Source of the DNA: Styela clava
Lineage: Eukaryota > Chordata > Ascidiacea > Stolidobranchia > Styelidae
Assembly: GCF_964204865.1 (NCBI RefSeq)
Contig: NC_135258.1
Location: 8,423,001 to 8,487,000, forward strand
Direction: 5' to 3'
DNA length: 64,000 nt
The position numbers and the translations under genes are program-made. How positions within the stretch are numbered: the first letter of the stretch is position 1; each line of letters starts with the position of its first letter. The notes beneath the pieces were generated by a model. That model did no database searches. It was not told the origin of the DNA and saw only the letters and a program-made list of their open reading frames with translations. Shown one piece after another: positions 1-12,565 of this stretch.

Positions 1-1
1 T

Positions 2-1772
2 TTGATCATGGTGCCCTTTCTTGCTAGAATTTTGCTCAAAGAAAGTTTGACTATATTTGATGGATTTTTTGCTATTTTGTCGATGATTGGAGTAGTCTTG
101 ATAGCAAAACCTAGTTTTCTTTTTTATGATGAAAATGAGCAAGAAGATGAAAACGTCATCGGAGTGTTATATGGAATATCGGCAGCATCTTTAACCTCTC
201 TCTCTGTAATCATCATAAGGAAGCTTGGTCGCCAAACATATCCAATGCTCCATGTATTGTACTATGCATTTTGTGGATCAATAACGACAACAATAGTATT
301 GATGGCTCTAGGAGAATTCCAATATCCATGTTGGAAGGATCTACCGATGCTTTTTTCTGTTGGACTGTTGGGTAATTTGGGACAATATTTCGTGACTGTT
401 GCCCTTCATTACGAGCGTGCGGGAACTGTGGTTGTCTTGAGATCGGCACAAATAATAATGGTGTATATATTACAGGTAATAACCACTTATTGAAACTTTT
501 CAGAGCTCATACATTTTTCAAAGATCAAACAACGGCATAAATAAATGGCAGAGTTCTCATTCCCGTTGTGGACAAATATCAAGTTTTTGGGCTCTTTGAA
601 TATCACCCGCTGACATTCTAAAGCAGCTGGATTCCAGCTTAGTCACTTATTTAATTTTACGAAAAAAGTTGTCATGTCATTCGGAACTAACCAGCTAATT
701 CATCTGCCTGTGTAATCTTGTTTGTGACCATGCTGTAAAAAAACACATAAAATAGTAATACTCTCCCTGTTAGTCTCATGGTAGTTTGCTTTACTAATAT
801 CTGTACTCCATAACCTTGATCGTATTCTAACGGTGTTGCTAAAAGTTAATTTTTTTAAACAATAATATAATCTTTCATTTCACAGTGTGAATGCGGCGTC
901 GCATCCTTTTCTTGTATATTTCAAAAGAAATCTGTGCATATCCGGTCGAAATAAAATGAAACTAATATTTCAACTTTTACTCTCTGAGCCGCTGATTCCA
1001 AGCCTTTTTCGTTAAATTCCTGCCTTCGCCAATTTGGGGATTTTTTATTCCTCCCGCACTATGAATAAAAACTACTTTATTGATTCAATCTTCCGTGCAT
1101 CCTCAGCTGCTGTGAAGCGCGGGTTGCAGTACGACTTTTGTACAATTCAAATACTTTCTAATGTGCATATATATATATTAATGTAGTAATAATAAACTAA
1201 CGGAAATTTGTAATACTACAGCAAATACAAAGCAAAATTCCTCAATCGGGAGAACTTCCCCGTTGGTAAATGTGGCACTAAGCTTATAGATGAATCCAAT
1301 GAATATAAATAAAGATTACTCTGATATAAAACAATTTTGTAATACTGTATTTTACGGACCATAAGGCGTACTTTAAATTTTTTTTCTTCTCAAAAATCGA
1401 TGGTGCGCCTAATGTATGGATCAGGTAGTGCGTACGTATTGCGTACATTCAAAAGTGTACTATTATTTTATATCAAACCGATGTTATTTCCATACAAATC
1501 CATTAAAAATATTGAGTTTTTTTGTTTTGTTTAATGAGCTTTTAACGGTGACCGATATATACTCCTTAAAACCGTCTTATATCTGGGTGCGCCTTATACA
1601 GTTAATATTCGCAATAATATTTTTACTCCAATTCATTTTGCTTTAGGTTACGATTCTCGAAGACATTCCATCTTACCTGAGTTTGATCGGCGCCGCTTTT
1701 GTGCTTTCAACAAGTATAGGAATCGGCCTCAGGAAAGTTATTAACAGTCGAAAGAAAAAGATGGTTTCGTGA
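2..1772 (+). CDS. SLC35G-like EamA transporter, copy 1 (5' partial)
   Basis: C-terminal part of a drug/metabolite-transporter (EamA) protein of the SLC35G type, a multi-pass membrane protein. Two exons are seen: 2-475 and 1647-1772. The first ends in CAG before a gt donor at 476; the second follows an ag at 1645-1646 and reads in phase 0 to a TGA at 1770-1772. The visible product is 199 residues and carries the repeated pattern LKESLTIFD, then a small-residue-rich helix, then IIIRKLGRQTYP and the GTVVVLRSAQIIMVYILQ helix, ending in a lysine/arginine-rich tail. It is highly similar to the copy at 5058-6434, including the intron position. The gene continues off the left edge, so no start codon is seen. 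SLC35G1 in mammals has been linked to STIM1 and plasma-membrane calcium handling; the substrate here is unknown. Confidence 0.88.
1343..1604. mobile_element. short DNA-transposon-like repeat in SLC35G copy 1 intron
   Basis: The intron 476-1646 contains a segment that opens with ACTGTATTTTACGGACCATA followed by AGGCG and closes with the reverse of ACTGTATAAGGCGCACC, so the two ends are imperfect inverted repeats. A fragment with the same opening motif lies at 4140-4200. The coding-looking frame at 1416-1646 is a chance reading through this repeat. No target duplication was resolved. Confidence 0.5.
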
Positions 1773-4700
1773 CCAACTTCGTAAGCTATGCCTTACTGAA
1801 GAGGCTCAAAAAAAAACAAGATTGAAGGTTAATTTTTGCTGCGAAGAAAATGATATCAAAAAACAAATTCCCAGAAATATATATGCAAAATACGTTCAGT
1901 GTTACTTTTACCCTATTAATGTCATTTTGTTACCGTAACATTATCATATTATGTTACTTTATTTTATATGCAAATGGTGTTCAACGTATATTTATATAGT
2001 ATTTCATTTCTGGTTTATAGTTTCAGCGCCATATATATGTAATAATTCTATTCCACACGGAAAATATTGACTCCGGAATTAATGCCTTTGATACAAGTAT
2101 AAAAAGCTTACTATTTACCAAAAGTTGTTAAGGAAATCTTTCCGGATAAATATGTTGAAGACGGATAATCACTGTACTAGTGTCCTCTAAAGACTTTGCA
2201 ATACCTGGAAATATGTATACGTCATTTTAATAATGCGAAAGATAAATCAAAACGTAGTTGCAATACGTCATGATAGCCGTGGTATTATTTTAGGTTGCAT
2301 TGAATATATTGGAATTTGATATCTCGAAGTAATTTATGCCTAATCCCAACCAATATGATGATGAAAGCATCGTCGTTTGTTCCGACGTTGAAAATGAAGT
2401 GACTCCACATTCAACGTACCGTTAGTAATCAATTGAGACATTGTTTTCATTTTTCACCATTTCAAATCATTAATTCTCCTACTTACCAGTGTTTTTTGGA
2501 AGTCATTAAACCTTGAGTCACAGGTCACCGAGCTTAGTTGATGACGAATCCAAATATGAGTACCGGTTCTATCAGAGTGGAGCCGTCGGTATTATGTCTA
2601 ATTAGGCGGAAGGGGTGGTCGGAAAATTAAGACCCAAGGCACCCCAGAACACGGGCATGGCGATCCAGCTGAACAATAGTAGCAACGCCGATTCTGTCGG
2701 TGTCGGTTTGCGCAACTCCGACCAGCGGTTGCTAAAAACCACCATACGACCAAAGGCGTTTCTAGGTAAAATGGCGCCCATGGCAAAGCTTAAAAATACA
2801 ACCCCTTGATAGTTGGTTGAAAATTTATATTGACTATTATTGAAATGAGATACCTGTACGTTCCTATCGAATACCAGTCTCAGTTATTTTTATTTTCAAA
2901 TTATTTTACTTAAGCATTTTACGACGAAAGCTTTTTGCCCTTTTTTGCGCTACTGTCCAGCCGACGCCCACGGCTGTCACAACCGGGATACGCCACTGCC
3001 TACGACAGCGAGAAACTTGGAGGCTCCGCGAGCTATTCATTTATTTAATAAAATACGGACTTGGCTAATTTTATAACTGTCCAATGAGACAATAACGACA
3101 TTAATAAAATTTGAAAACAGTAGCGTCGAAATGTGACAATAAGGCGGTGGTAATTCAAACATGACATCTATCAAGTTCTAATAGAGGTCATATTTCAATT
3201 GCCGCCACTACTTTATATTATGTTTGCCAAGCGTCAAATTTATTGGTTTTATAAATTTATTGTGGCGCTCCGTAAAGAATATTCAATCTTCACAGGCTCC
3301 ACAATACCAAAAGTTTGAGAACCCCTGGTTAGACAATGCGCTAACCGCGATGAGGCTCAAAGGAGGCCGAACGCGGCCGATCATTCACTGCATCTACCTT
3401 CCAATTTAGTGCGTAAGATCAATATAAGTCAACTATCCCCATGCCAGATCTGGACTGGGGGCTGTATTGAAGCCGTGGTAATCTCGTCGGCCTTCTCCTT
3501 AAATATGAAAAATCTTTCAAGAATAGATGCCCAAAATGACATTGGGCATGGATGGCGGCAATCATTTACATAAAGTATATTCGGATTTGAAATTCAAAAA
3601 ATCCATATTATGTTATTATGCATGACGTATTAAACAAAATAAGGTTATTTATAACAGTATGCATAATCTATTCGATGTGCTGATAAGAATACTTTGTAGA
3701 AGCTCATTTCTCAAAACATTTGGAATCACAAAATTCAGAAAAAAAAATTCTCAAGAGCAGTTATATATACAAAACACATATTCATTAGGATAATAATAAA
3801 AAAAAAATAAAATCAAGTGTATATGATCTGTTTATATATTTCATAGTGTGGGAGTGTATAATGTGTACCTAGAGTCCTGGACAGTTAAGAATATTGAGTG
3901 AAAGGCTCTATCATAATATAACCAGTTCAATTGCGAAAACCCCGACTGTACTGGTGGAATACTAGGGTGCCGTGGAGCCCTGTTGAAAACATCTAGTATA
4001 ACCAAATTAATCAACTCGAATAAGAAAAAAAATAGAAAAATCTAAGATTCATACGTGTATATAGTACAAAGAATAAAACAAACAACAGTTTCTAATGAGA
4101 CAATAATATTACTTGAATATGGAAACCTGACATAATTGAAGTGCAGTATTTTACGGCCATAAGGTGCACCGGGTTATTAGGCAAACTTACAATAAATCGC
4201 CTAGATTGGGGGGGGGGGGGGGTTGTCCATACATCACCAGACTATGAGACACAACTGGCACTGGTTTTGAGTGAAGGCAATAAAGCACTACCTGATCCTT
4301 ACCGGCACATTAGCACACAGTCATTTTTTGAGAAATGAAAACAAATTAACAAATATATTGTTTAAAATAGGTTGTTGCACCACACAATTGGGTGGAATTT
4401 TTACCAGGAACAAAGTACAATGGCACCACAAGAGGCATTAAAATATGTACAGATAAAAAGTTGAATATTGCATCTCATGAAAAGAATGTCATGAAAGATA
4501 ACAATTTATAGAGAAAGAAAAAAGTAGACACCAAAACAAGAAGAACCAAACAAGGGTGATGAACAGTGAGTATAAACATAATATGCAAGAAATTCAACAT
4601 CAATGTAATGCTTGAAACAGGAGTTAGCAATACCAAACTAAGTACACATATACACTATGTACATCACTAAAATCGAAAAACTTCGTGTCTCTGATAAAAT

Positions 4701-5057
4701 AAAGCTCATATGGCACAGAGAGAGTTTATTATTTTTGAGTCAGAATAAAAAAGCGTATTAATTAATAAATAAGTGTAATTCTATGCAGTTTAGTTTGAGA
4801 ATATACTGGATGGCAACGCTGCCAATGGTCATTGAAGTTAGCCAAGCACAAAATGGAATGGTGACTACAAATGAGGTCATATACTTGATTACATATTTAC
4901 AAACTATAAACTAGTTTTCTTGATTCATTTATCATCTACGGTCAAATTTAACATGGATAGTAATCCTGTTAAATATGCCAATTTTGAATTCTATATATGC
5001 AGTTAATTCATTGGTGTTTTTTAATGATGACACGAGAAGTAGACACAAGTAATTACT
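1773..5057. other. intergenic region between convergent SLC35G copies
   Basis: No supported gene. It is AT-rich and holds repeat fragments: a hAT-like end around 2950-2995 (complement of CAGTGGCGTATCCCGGTTG), another near 3295-3335 (complement of CCAGGGGTTCTCAAAC), a partial copy of the 1343 repeat at 4140-4200 and a run of 15 G at 4208-4222. A GC-richer island at about 2600-2800 carries a short open frame listed separately. Confidence 0.6.
2602..2781 (-). other. unassigned 59-codon open frame in a GC-rich island
   Basis: On the minus strand an ATG at 2779-2781 opens 59 codons to a TAA at 2602-2604, and the frame stays open somewhat upstream of the ATG. The product has two hydrophobic stretches around a basic middle (motifs RNAFGRM, LLLLFSWIAMPVFWGAL), as a small membrane protein or a single exon might. 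Base composition is clearly GC-richer than the surroundings. I recognise no family. It could equally be a piece of a DNA transposon; both strands are open here, which lowers confidence. Confidence 0.2.
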
Positions 5058-6434
5058 TCAATTGGATTCAATCAACCGCGACTTCACAACGCTTCGCCTC
5101 CGTTTTCCCTCATTGATAATTTTTCGAATTCCGATTCCAATACTGCTAGAGAAGATCAGTGCAGCTCCAATCAAACTTAGATACGATGGGATATCACCCA
5201 AAACAGTGACCTGGGAAATAAAAGAGTTATGGAACACACGAATAAACCAAGAGAGATATAGAACCAATAAATGCTTTAAAAAGGTAGAAGATTTCCATGG
5301 ATAGAAAACACTTCCATAAAACATATGACAAGACTTCCTGCATTTAGGTGATTAGATTTAGACCATAAATCATTCCAGGTGACTTAAAATTCTTAAATGA
5401 TGGAAGACGCCTTAAGTCATCTGTGGGTACAAAGCCACTTATCATTCCTGCTTCTACAATGTAATCATAAGATACATAAACAAGAACAGTAAAATAGCAA
5501 CATTTACCTGTAGAATATAGATCAATATGATCTGAAAAGACCTTAATACTCCAACAGTGCCAGCACGTTCTGTTTGTAAAGCAAGCGTGAGGAAAAACTG
5601 TGCAAGCACTCCGACTACTCCAAGGGAAAAAATTCGAGGAGTATCACTCAGGCATGGATATTGAAATTTCCCAACAGCAATCAAGACAATAGTGGTTGTT
5701 ATTGATCCACAAAATGAATAATACATGACATTTAATGGTGGATATGTCTGACGTCCTAATTTTCTTATGATAATAACAGAGAGAGACATACAAGTTGCAC
5801 TCATTGTTCCAAACAATACTCCAAGGGCACTTTGTGGCTTTTCACCTTCCGGTAAAGGAAAGAGAAAAGTCGGTTGCGCTATGAAAATCACACCAATTAA
5901 AGTAATCACTCCGAAAATCAAATCAAAAATAGTGAGACTTTCTTTGAGTAAGAATCTTGCCATGAAGGGTACTAAAATGACGCTGATGTAGGTTATAGTA
6001 ACGGCATTTCCAACGGAAAGTTCATCAATTGCATAATACAAAAATATCATTGCTGTTGATCCAACAAATCCACGAGCCCATAAGATGAGTTTTAGCCCTT
6101 CTGGACCCATAATATCCACTTCTTTATGCTTGTATTGTACAATTGGTAGCAGGATTAGAAATTGAACTGAACATCGAGACAAACTGAGTTGCACGGGATG
6201 TAAGTCGAGTGATTTCACAACAGTGGAATTGATTGAGAAAAAGAAAGCCGAGCATAATGAAAACAATATGCCTATTCCTGGGATTGACATCAAGCCCCAT
6301 CTTTTGCATCCTCTTTTTTTTTTTTGACTCACAACCTTCGAATCAATCATTACTTTCTGTGAATCGTTGGCAGAATTTTCAATGCCTGTTCCAATAGATG
6401 AAAGTGACATAATTTGGTCCGGTGTTCTGTCCAC
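5058..6434 (-). CDS. SLC35G-like EamA transporter, copy 2
   Basis: Complete two-exon gene on the minus strand: exon 1 5508-6434 (309 codons) and exon 2 5058-5210 (50 codons plus stop), joined in phase 0 across a gt-ag intron (ac at 5506-5507, ct at 5211-5212 on the + strand). The product is 359 residues, about the usual SLC35G1 length. It has a polar N-terminal tail, about ten hydrophobic helices in two EamA repeats, and a basic C-terminal tail (KRRRSVVKSR). The LKESLTIFD, IIIRKLGRQTYPP and RAGTVGVLRS motifs are shared with copy 1, marking recent duplication; the two genes converge tail to tail. It probably moves a small metabolite across an ER or plasma membrane; substrate unknown. The start ATG is the first in the long exon; extra 5' non-coding exons cannot be excluded. 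Confidence 0.92.
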
Positions 6435-7771
6435 TCAATATAATTATATTTTGTTCTGATGATACCACAATATGTCGACGTTATATTGACCTTTGGTTTT
6501 GTGTTGAGTGTTTTAGTAAACATTCTTCTTGTGACAACAGTTTCAAAGTAAGAAAACTTACTTGCTTTTAGCTCAGGTCAGTTAAAACAACATCAAAAGT
6601 ATTCTACAAACAATAGCATGATATTCAGCTAATACTTTACTAATATAATCTAGAATAGTGAAAGAAATATAGAGAATGATAACAGTTTATCCTTGATTAA
6701 AAAATTGCAATTTAAAAATTAAATTTGTTAAATGTGAACACGAGGAATCATTCAAAACTTTGAAACACTCTTTCTTGTTAAACAAATAAATAAACAATCT
6801 TTATAGCAGTTACAGTTGCACCTCTTTCAATAAAAATTTGCTCAAAAGTGGGAGCTAAATATACTAATGTCAGATCAGTATATTATAGCTTTAATATATA
6901 AATTAGTTTTGTTTTATCAAATGATATAGATTAAATCAAATGATATACGGTAGCTTAAAATTTATAGTACATTAGTCGAAAATTGATTAACACTATAGTG
7001 GAAAGCGGGATTTCACAAAAAAGGCGATAGCAGCAAATGATAGCAGTTGCCACTGAACAGTGACGCAAATATCTACACAGATTCATAGCAACCAAATTTT
7101 TTTTCTTCATTTATCAGCTCATCAAGGGTATCGCTAGACAAAAGCACTCTGCGCAATAGAAAAGCTAAATTTTAAATTTTTTCTATAAGTTTTCAAACTA
7201 TGTAAAAAACTAAGTAAACGGTATAAATATGCTGATCAAAATATATAAAATTTCATTGCTCAAAAAAGCAGCAGTGTGATATATAAAGCACTTTTATATT
7301 AATAAAAAATCACAGATTCAAAAATTAATCATATCACACTGATCTGGAATTATATTACTGATAAAAATCTCAATGGCAAATATATAAAACAATTACGAAC
7401 TTCACTACATAATCACAAAAAAAACAGTTACCCTGCAATCATAAGACGTTTTTTAGTATTTTTTTAGGTAGGTAATGATTTTAGTAAATATTCAATAAAT
7501 TTGTCCCATATGCGGGCGGTACCGTACACTGGAAGAATCAATTTCAAACAGGTAACATCGTAACAGCAACGATTCTCCGACAATTTATAAAACACTACAC
7601 TGGCTCATTAATCAAAAAATAATAGAAGTTTAAAATACACCCTGAAAATATAAAAGTTGAAAACAAATACTCTAATATCGAACTCGAAATGGAACTAAAA
7701 AATCAGAATAAAATTATGACCCAACCATAACCTGGTACACATACTACGGGAGTACCGTAATGTCTTCATAG
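6435..7771. other. intergenic region between SLC35G copies 2 and 3
   Basis: AT-rich, no gene seen. It should contain the promoter of copy 2 and the 3'UTR of copy 3. Its right end, about 7698-7755, is a truncated end of the 214-bp GG-ended element family (complement of the GGTACTCCCGTAGTATGTGT end, followed inward by the conserved GGTTATGGTTGGGTCATAAT stretch). Confidence 0.5.
7698..7755. mobile_element. truncated copy of the 214-bp GG-ended element
   Basis: About 58 bp match one end of the full elements at 16440-16653 and 36586-36799: the stretch around ATAAAATTATGACCCAACC, then a GTACACATACT and GGGAGTACC terminus. The remainder of the element is absent. Confidence 0.55.
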
Positions 7772-10394
7772 TCACTTCTTCACTCGCCGCCTTCTTTCAT
7801 TTATAATTTTTCTTGCTCCGATTCCGATACTTGTGCAAAATATTAGAACGGTTCCAATAATGCTGAGCATGGAAGGAATGTCATTTAGAAAAACAACCTG
7901 TCAACAAATTGAACTTCATTACTTTCGAATATGAAAAGTATAAATCTTTGTAGGCATGTAAGGACAAGTGTATAAGTCAACAAATTGAACTTCATTACTT
8001 TCGAATATGAAAAGTATAAATTTTTGTAGGCATGTAAGGACAAGTCTATAAGTATAACAACATCACTGGTATTTTTAACATTTTAAATTGAAGCATACCG
8101 TAAATTGAGTTAAGCATTAGGTGGTAAAATTGCGCCTGGATATTCTGATTTCAAATGGTTATCTCGACTTTGGAGTGGACCTTCTTGGCGAGATAATAAA
8201 AAATTAGTTGTATAGTAAATGATGAAAAACATTCCAATTGTTATTATCTGATGTTTATATCAGGAGTTCAATTCGCTCATCCATGCAGGTTTCTGGCGTT
8301 TCTCATACCATATATAATGCAAAAAACTAACAGTGAAAAGAGATTTTGGAACTACAAAATTGATGGTGTATAATAAGAAGCACATAGATTATGACCGTGG
8401 ATTTAAAAATCGGAAGTGCTTACAACATACATCTGAATAAATTCCCTATTCATTGGCCCAAAAAACTTGCCTTCACAAATAATGATTTTGAATCATGTCC
8501 ATAATGATCATATATGCCCCTTGTATGGCCATTGCAATATGTGGTATGTTTCTACCTTATGTACTCTAACCATGTACTCATCCATATAAGTAGCAGCTGA
8601 ATATCAGCCTGGGAGATGGTTTTTGTTTGAATTGGTTTTAGACAACTTAATTTTCCATTGTCCCATTGGTACATTAAAATATGAAAATAAACTCAAGCCA
8701 TTTATTATAAGTCTATTTGAGTACTAGACTCGCTGTCCATATTGTCTAGAATAAAAATTTAAATCTTAATTTGCAACCAAAGTAAATTTAAAGAGTTAAA
8801 CAAATATTATTCTTTAGATTCTTCTGGTCAGCAGAAAGCATTCTGAGTTCGAATGAAAGAAGGCTGAATAAAGCGTGTTTAATCAATTCTGAATAAACTT
8901 TATCAAACAAAAGTTGATGAATGGATATTGAATATGAAATAGTTAGTCAGCAGAAATTTCACAATGAATAATCTTTCTTGAATATTATTTGTTCAAACAA
9001 TATGGACCAAAATAAAAATGAATCTCTTATCAGTTGAAATATCAGAATCCAAATAAAACTCGAATGTTCTCACATTATCACAATTGCAAGAACAATGAAG
9101 AATTTACAGGGAGTTATTTACAATCTGACAAAAACCTAATCGTAATTATTGAATATATCTTTATTGCAGACTTGCAGTACAATGAGAGTCATGAAAAACA
9201 GAGTTTTACGAATTTTTAACCAATTGATGCTGTTCATTGTCTAAATTGTCCTATATGATATTAAAAATACCGGTAGGTAGGATAGGATTTACATATCTAT
9301 CCCGGGGAAGAGGAAAACTGATAAGATGGCTTAACCATATGGCGAACCACATCATTTCATCATATTACGAGAAGCGGCGGCGAGGTGTCCAACAATGCTC
9401 TCACACTAAATTATTCCCCCTGAGTTTGAAAACACAATTCCAGCCTCCGAATCGACAGCCTTGGCATAAGCAGCAAAAACAACGTCAAAATTGTGAAAAA
9501 AAATAAATACGGTACCTGTACAAAATATACAACAATGATCTGTAGTGTGAGGAGAACTGCAACTGTTCCTGCTCTTTCATGCTGTAGTGCAAGAGTGAGT
9601 GTCACTTGTCCCAAGAATCCAGAAGCCGTCAAAAGAAGTATGATAGGTATTTGAGAGAGACAAGGAGGTTGATACTGCCCAGAAATTATTAAAATAACAG
9701 GATCAAGGATACACCCTACTATAGAGTAATACCACGTCACAATGAGATAGTGTGTTTGGGTCCCAATCTTTCGAATCGAGAGATACGAGGATGACGCCAT
9801 CAAAGCACTTACAAGAGCGCAAATGACTCCAAATGCACTTTCTGTGGTTGTGCTGGACAAATGTGGAAATATGAAAGGAGGTTGGGCTATCAGTATAACT
9901 CCAGAAAAAGCAATGAGTGCAAAAACATAATCCATAACAGTGAGACTTTCCTTAAGAAATATTCTGCCCAGAATAGGACACAGCACACAGTCTAAAAAAG
10001 CTAACGTGACTGCATTGCCAACAGAAAGATTTCTAACAGCCAGGTAAAATAACATTCCTGAAACTGATCCGCAGAAACCCCGGAGCCACAGAAAAGGTCG
10101 TATCTTTGGTGATCCCAGGATTCCATCCATTTTTTCCTTGTAAATTAGGTAGGGAAACAGAAAAATGTATTGTATGAAACAACGAGATGATGCAATTTGA
10201 ACAGCGTTCAATGAAAGTAGTTTCGCAAGCAATGCATTGAATGAAAAGAAGACACTGCTCAGGAGTCCATACAGAATTCCAATATGTGGTATCTTTATTC
10301 TTCTCTTTGATTTATTTTCAGACGATTCAGCCAAGATTTTTGATCCAATATTATTATTGGATTCATCCATTTCGGATTCGGATAGCTGGCCCAT
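7772..10394 (-). CDS. SLC35G-like EamA transporter, copy 3
   Basis: Complete two-exon gene: exon 1 9516-10394 (293 codons), exon 2 7772-7897 (41 codons plus TGA), phase 0, with donor gt at 9515-9514 and acceptor ag at 7899-7898 (minus strand). The product is 334 residues with the same EamA architecture and the same intron position as copies 1 and 2, but it is more diverged (ILYGLLSSVFFSFNALLAKL near the N terminus, FLKESLTVMDY, LALQHERAGTVAVLLTLQII, then a final helix and an RRRRVKK tail). It lies head to tail with copy 2. Transporter function is inferred from the family; the substrate is unknown. The 1.6-kb intron contains a 76-bp tandem duplication next to the acceptor and a dispersed repeat at 9270-9385. 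Confidence 0.9.
7901..8052. repeat. 76-bp tandem duplication, two copies
   Basis: Units 7901-7976 and 7977-8052 differ at only two positions that I can see. The first unit begins one base beyond the acceptor triplet of SLC35G copy 3 exon 2, so the duplication lies on the branch-point side of that intron. Confidence 0.9.
9270..9385 (+). repeat. dispersed repeat, family A (copy 1)
   Basis: A stretch with the landmarks AGGATTTACATAT, CCCGGGGAAGAGGAAAA, GATAAGATGGCTTAACCATA and TGGCGAACCAC. Related copies occur at about 10640-10725, 20970-21065 (reverse) and 63430-63515. No coding capacity and no clear terminal repeats; it may be a SINE or a short transposon. Confidence 0.5.
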
Positions 10395-10639
10395 GGTTGT
10401 TACGCGTTTTTTGCAGTCAGTCCAGCACTCACTTTGGAAACGTCATGGGAATTCAGAAACCAATTATTTATTTAGACTCCAAAACCTCTTACTATTTCAT
10501 TACACATTACTCTTACCAACATCTGCAAAATTGAGATCGAACATGAACAATCAGCTTCACTGCACAAACTGACGCATAAAGCTTGGATTTCAGGAATTGC
10601 TGTTTTTCTACCTGTCGACTTGCTATAATCATAACTTGA

Positions 10640-10725
10640 TACCGGTAGGTTTCTAGTAGGATTAATATACATATTTTTCCGAGGATATGAAAGCTGATAC
10701 AGTGATAAGACGTCTCAATCATATA
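10640..10725 (+). repeat. dispersed repeat, family A (diverged copy)
   Basis: Diverged copy of the 9270 repeat just upstream of SLC35G copy 3 (CCGGTAGGT, TAGGATTAATATACATA, GATAAGACGTCTCAATCATA, TAGTGAAC). The similarity is weak but collinear. Confidence 0.4.
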
Positions 10726-11264
10726 GTGAACTCCTGCCTCTCGCCCACCTACCTGTGCCAGTCCCCGCAATGGACGAATCCACTTACTGACTTATAGCTG
10801 AGTCATTTAATACACGAGCCACGAGGCTTATACCAAAGTCGCCCTACACAAGGTCAATTCAGACTTTGTGGTCAGCAAGCACACTAGCTCGTTTGTTTTT
10901 GTTCCGTCGGCATTGCGCAATCATGTCAGCCATGCGTAAAACATCAATCAAAACAAAAGTTACGCAACGATTGCACAGCATTCGCTGACGAAACGGTGTC
11001 GCAAAACGGCAGAAGAACAAAACGAAAAATAATTTCACATTTTCTCATGTGGTTGCCGTCAGTATAAGGATAATGAACACTTAAATAAATCGGCTTCGGG
11101 CGTTCAGTAGTACTGAACTCAAGCGTAAATAGGTAAAGGTACACTGTCATTAAATTTCGATCGATTAAAAAGCGAGTTCAGCTGAGGTTCTTTGAAATAA
11201 GAAAAAACGAATTGATCATAACAACTGATTTCCTGAATATCAGCTGCTCATTACTTATTCTCGC
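10726..11264. other. intergenic, no gene seen
   Basis: Upstream flank of SLC35G copy 3. AT-rich with small GC-richer patches near 10850-11000. No supported coding frame, RNA gene or repeat boundary. Confidence 0.4.
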
Positions 11265-12100
11265 AAATCAGCTGAATTTCAAAACGCGAGGCTGCTACGC
11301 GACATATTTTTCACATTTCCTTGATTAAACCAGCTGCAAATAGTGAAGTAGTTATAAAATAAAAATTGGCTACACAATACAATTTATACGTAATTTGCAT
11401 TTGACATCACTAAGCGCAAAGAAATTGGTTTGATTTGTTAGAATCAAATATCAAAGGAATCTTAGCACGATGGAAACAAAATGGAGAAGGTATGTGGAAT
11501 GGAAATTTAAAAAACAAACTTTTCAATGGGTATACTAAATTTGTATGCCTTATTTTTTCAAGAAATTGCAATCTACAAGGATGAAATCGGCAGTTATAAC
11601 TTAGGATATTCTCGTACAAAATGTGTGTCAACCATTTTTTTAAAGTTTGGTCTCAATAATGGTATGAGACAATTTGTACATAACTCTCATATCTCAACTC
11701 CAGTACATAATCAAAATTCAGTAAGTTAAATACAAACAACGTGGATCAAGTCAATGATAGAATAAATACAGTATGACATTATTTGGTAAGATATGCACAC
11801 GATTTTTATTGGGAAAGTGCCTGATTGGCAGCCAGAAAAAGTTACAAAAAAAATTAATCTAAATAAACTAAACAAAAGTTTACAGATTTGCCGTATTTTA
11901 GTGAAGATGCAAAAAAAAAAATGTTGAAACCAAAGTTTATAGTTTTGGTTGAATTGCGATTTCTCCGGTGGTTAGCAATCAATCAATTAACGACTATCTT
12001 CCAACTAGGGTGCAACGAAATGACTATCGAAATTTCCTAACCACAAATACCGTCTAACATAATAACTGTTCATTTCAGATGTGAACTAGGGCTGAGGAAT
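11265..12100. repeat. diverged segmental duplication, left copy
   Basis: This stretch aligns collinearly with 12566-13420. Shared landmarks in order are: aatttcaaaacgcga, gctgcaaatagtg, acacaatacaatttatacgt, caaatatcaaa, tatgtggaatggaa, caagaaattgcaat, gtacaaaatgtgt, cagtacataatcaaaatt, ggtaagatatgcacac, then gtgaactagggctgagga. Neither copy holds a convincing gene. Divergence by eye is substantial, with small indels. Confidence 0.75.
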
Positions 12101-12565
12101 TCACGGTTTTTGGTCTCCTATTTTGTTTGCACATATTCGTAATTTTTCATCTTTATCCGAACAACAAATGTCTTCAGTTAACTCAATCTATTAGGATAAT
12201 AGTCCTACGCATATAATATTATATCAAGTTCATACTTTCCGACCTCATTGCATTGGAGTCCCCTTTCCTAATTTGAGATCTTTTCTTTTCCTATAAGATC
12301 CAACAGCAGATCGATCATTGTCATATATGACGCCATGACAGCCGCATTTCCGTATAGGCCAACCGCATTTTCATAACTTACTTACCGACGCCTATGCTAC
12401 CACGAGTGGAACGCGTCCAATTGAAAATAGCCGTTAACACATTAGCGCTCGGTGACTAATGAATATATATTTCATCTATATTACCCAGTATCGTTTCGAG
12501 ATTTATAACAATCATGCTACAGTCACGTGTGCAACTTCGGAAGAAACAAGAAATATTACTGATTC

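Noticed and set aside
3290..3400. tRNA-like stretch (GGTTAGCGCATTG on the minus strand)
   Set aside because: I could not fold a complete cloverleaf or place both A and B boxes; it borders a hAT-type end and is probably repeat-derived.
4208..4222. Run of 15 G as a possible G-quadruplex or regulatory site
   Set aside because: A plain homopolymer in gene-free repeat-rich DNA; no supporting context.
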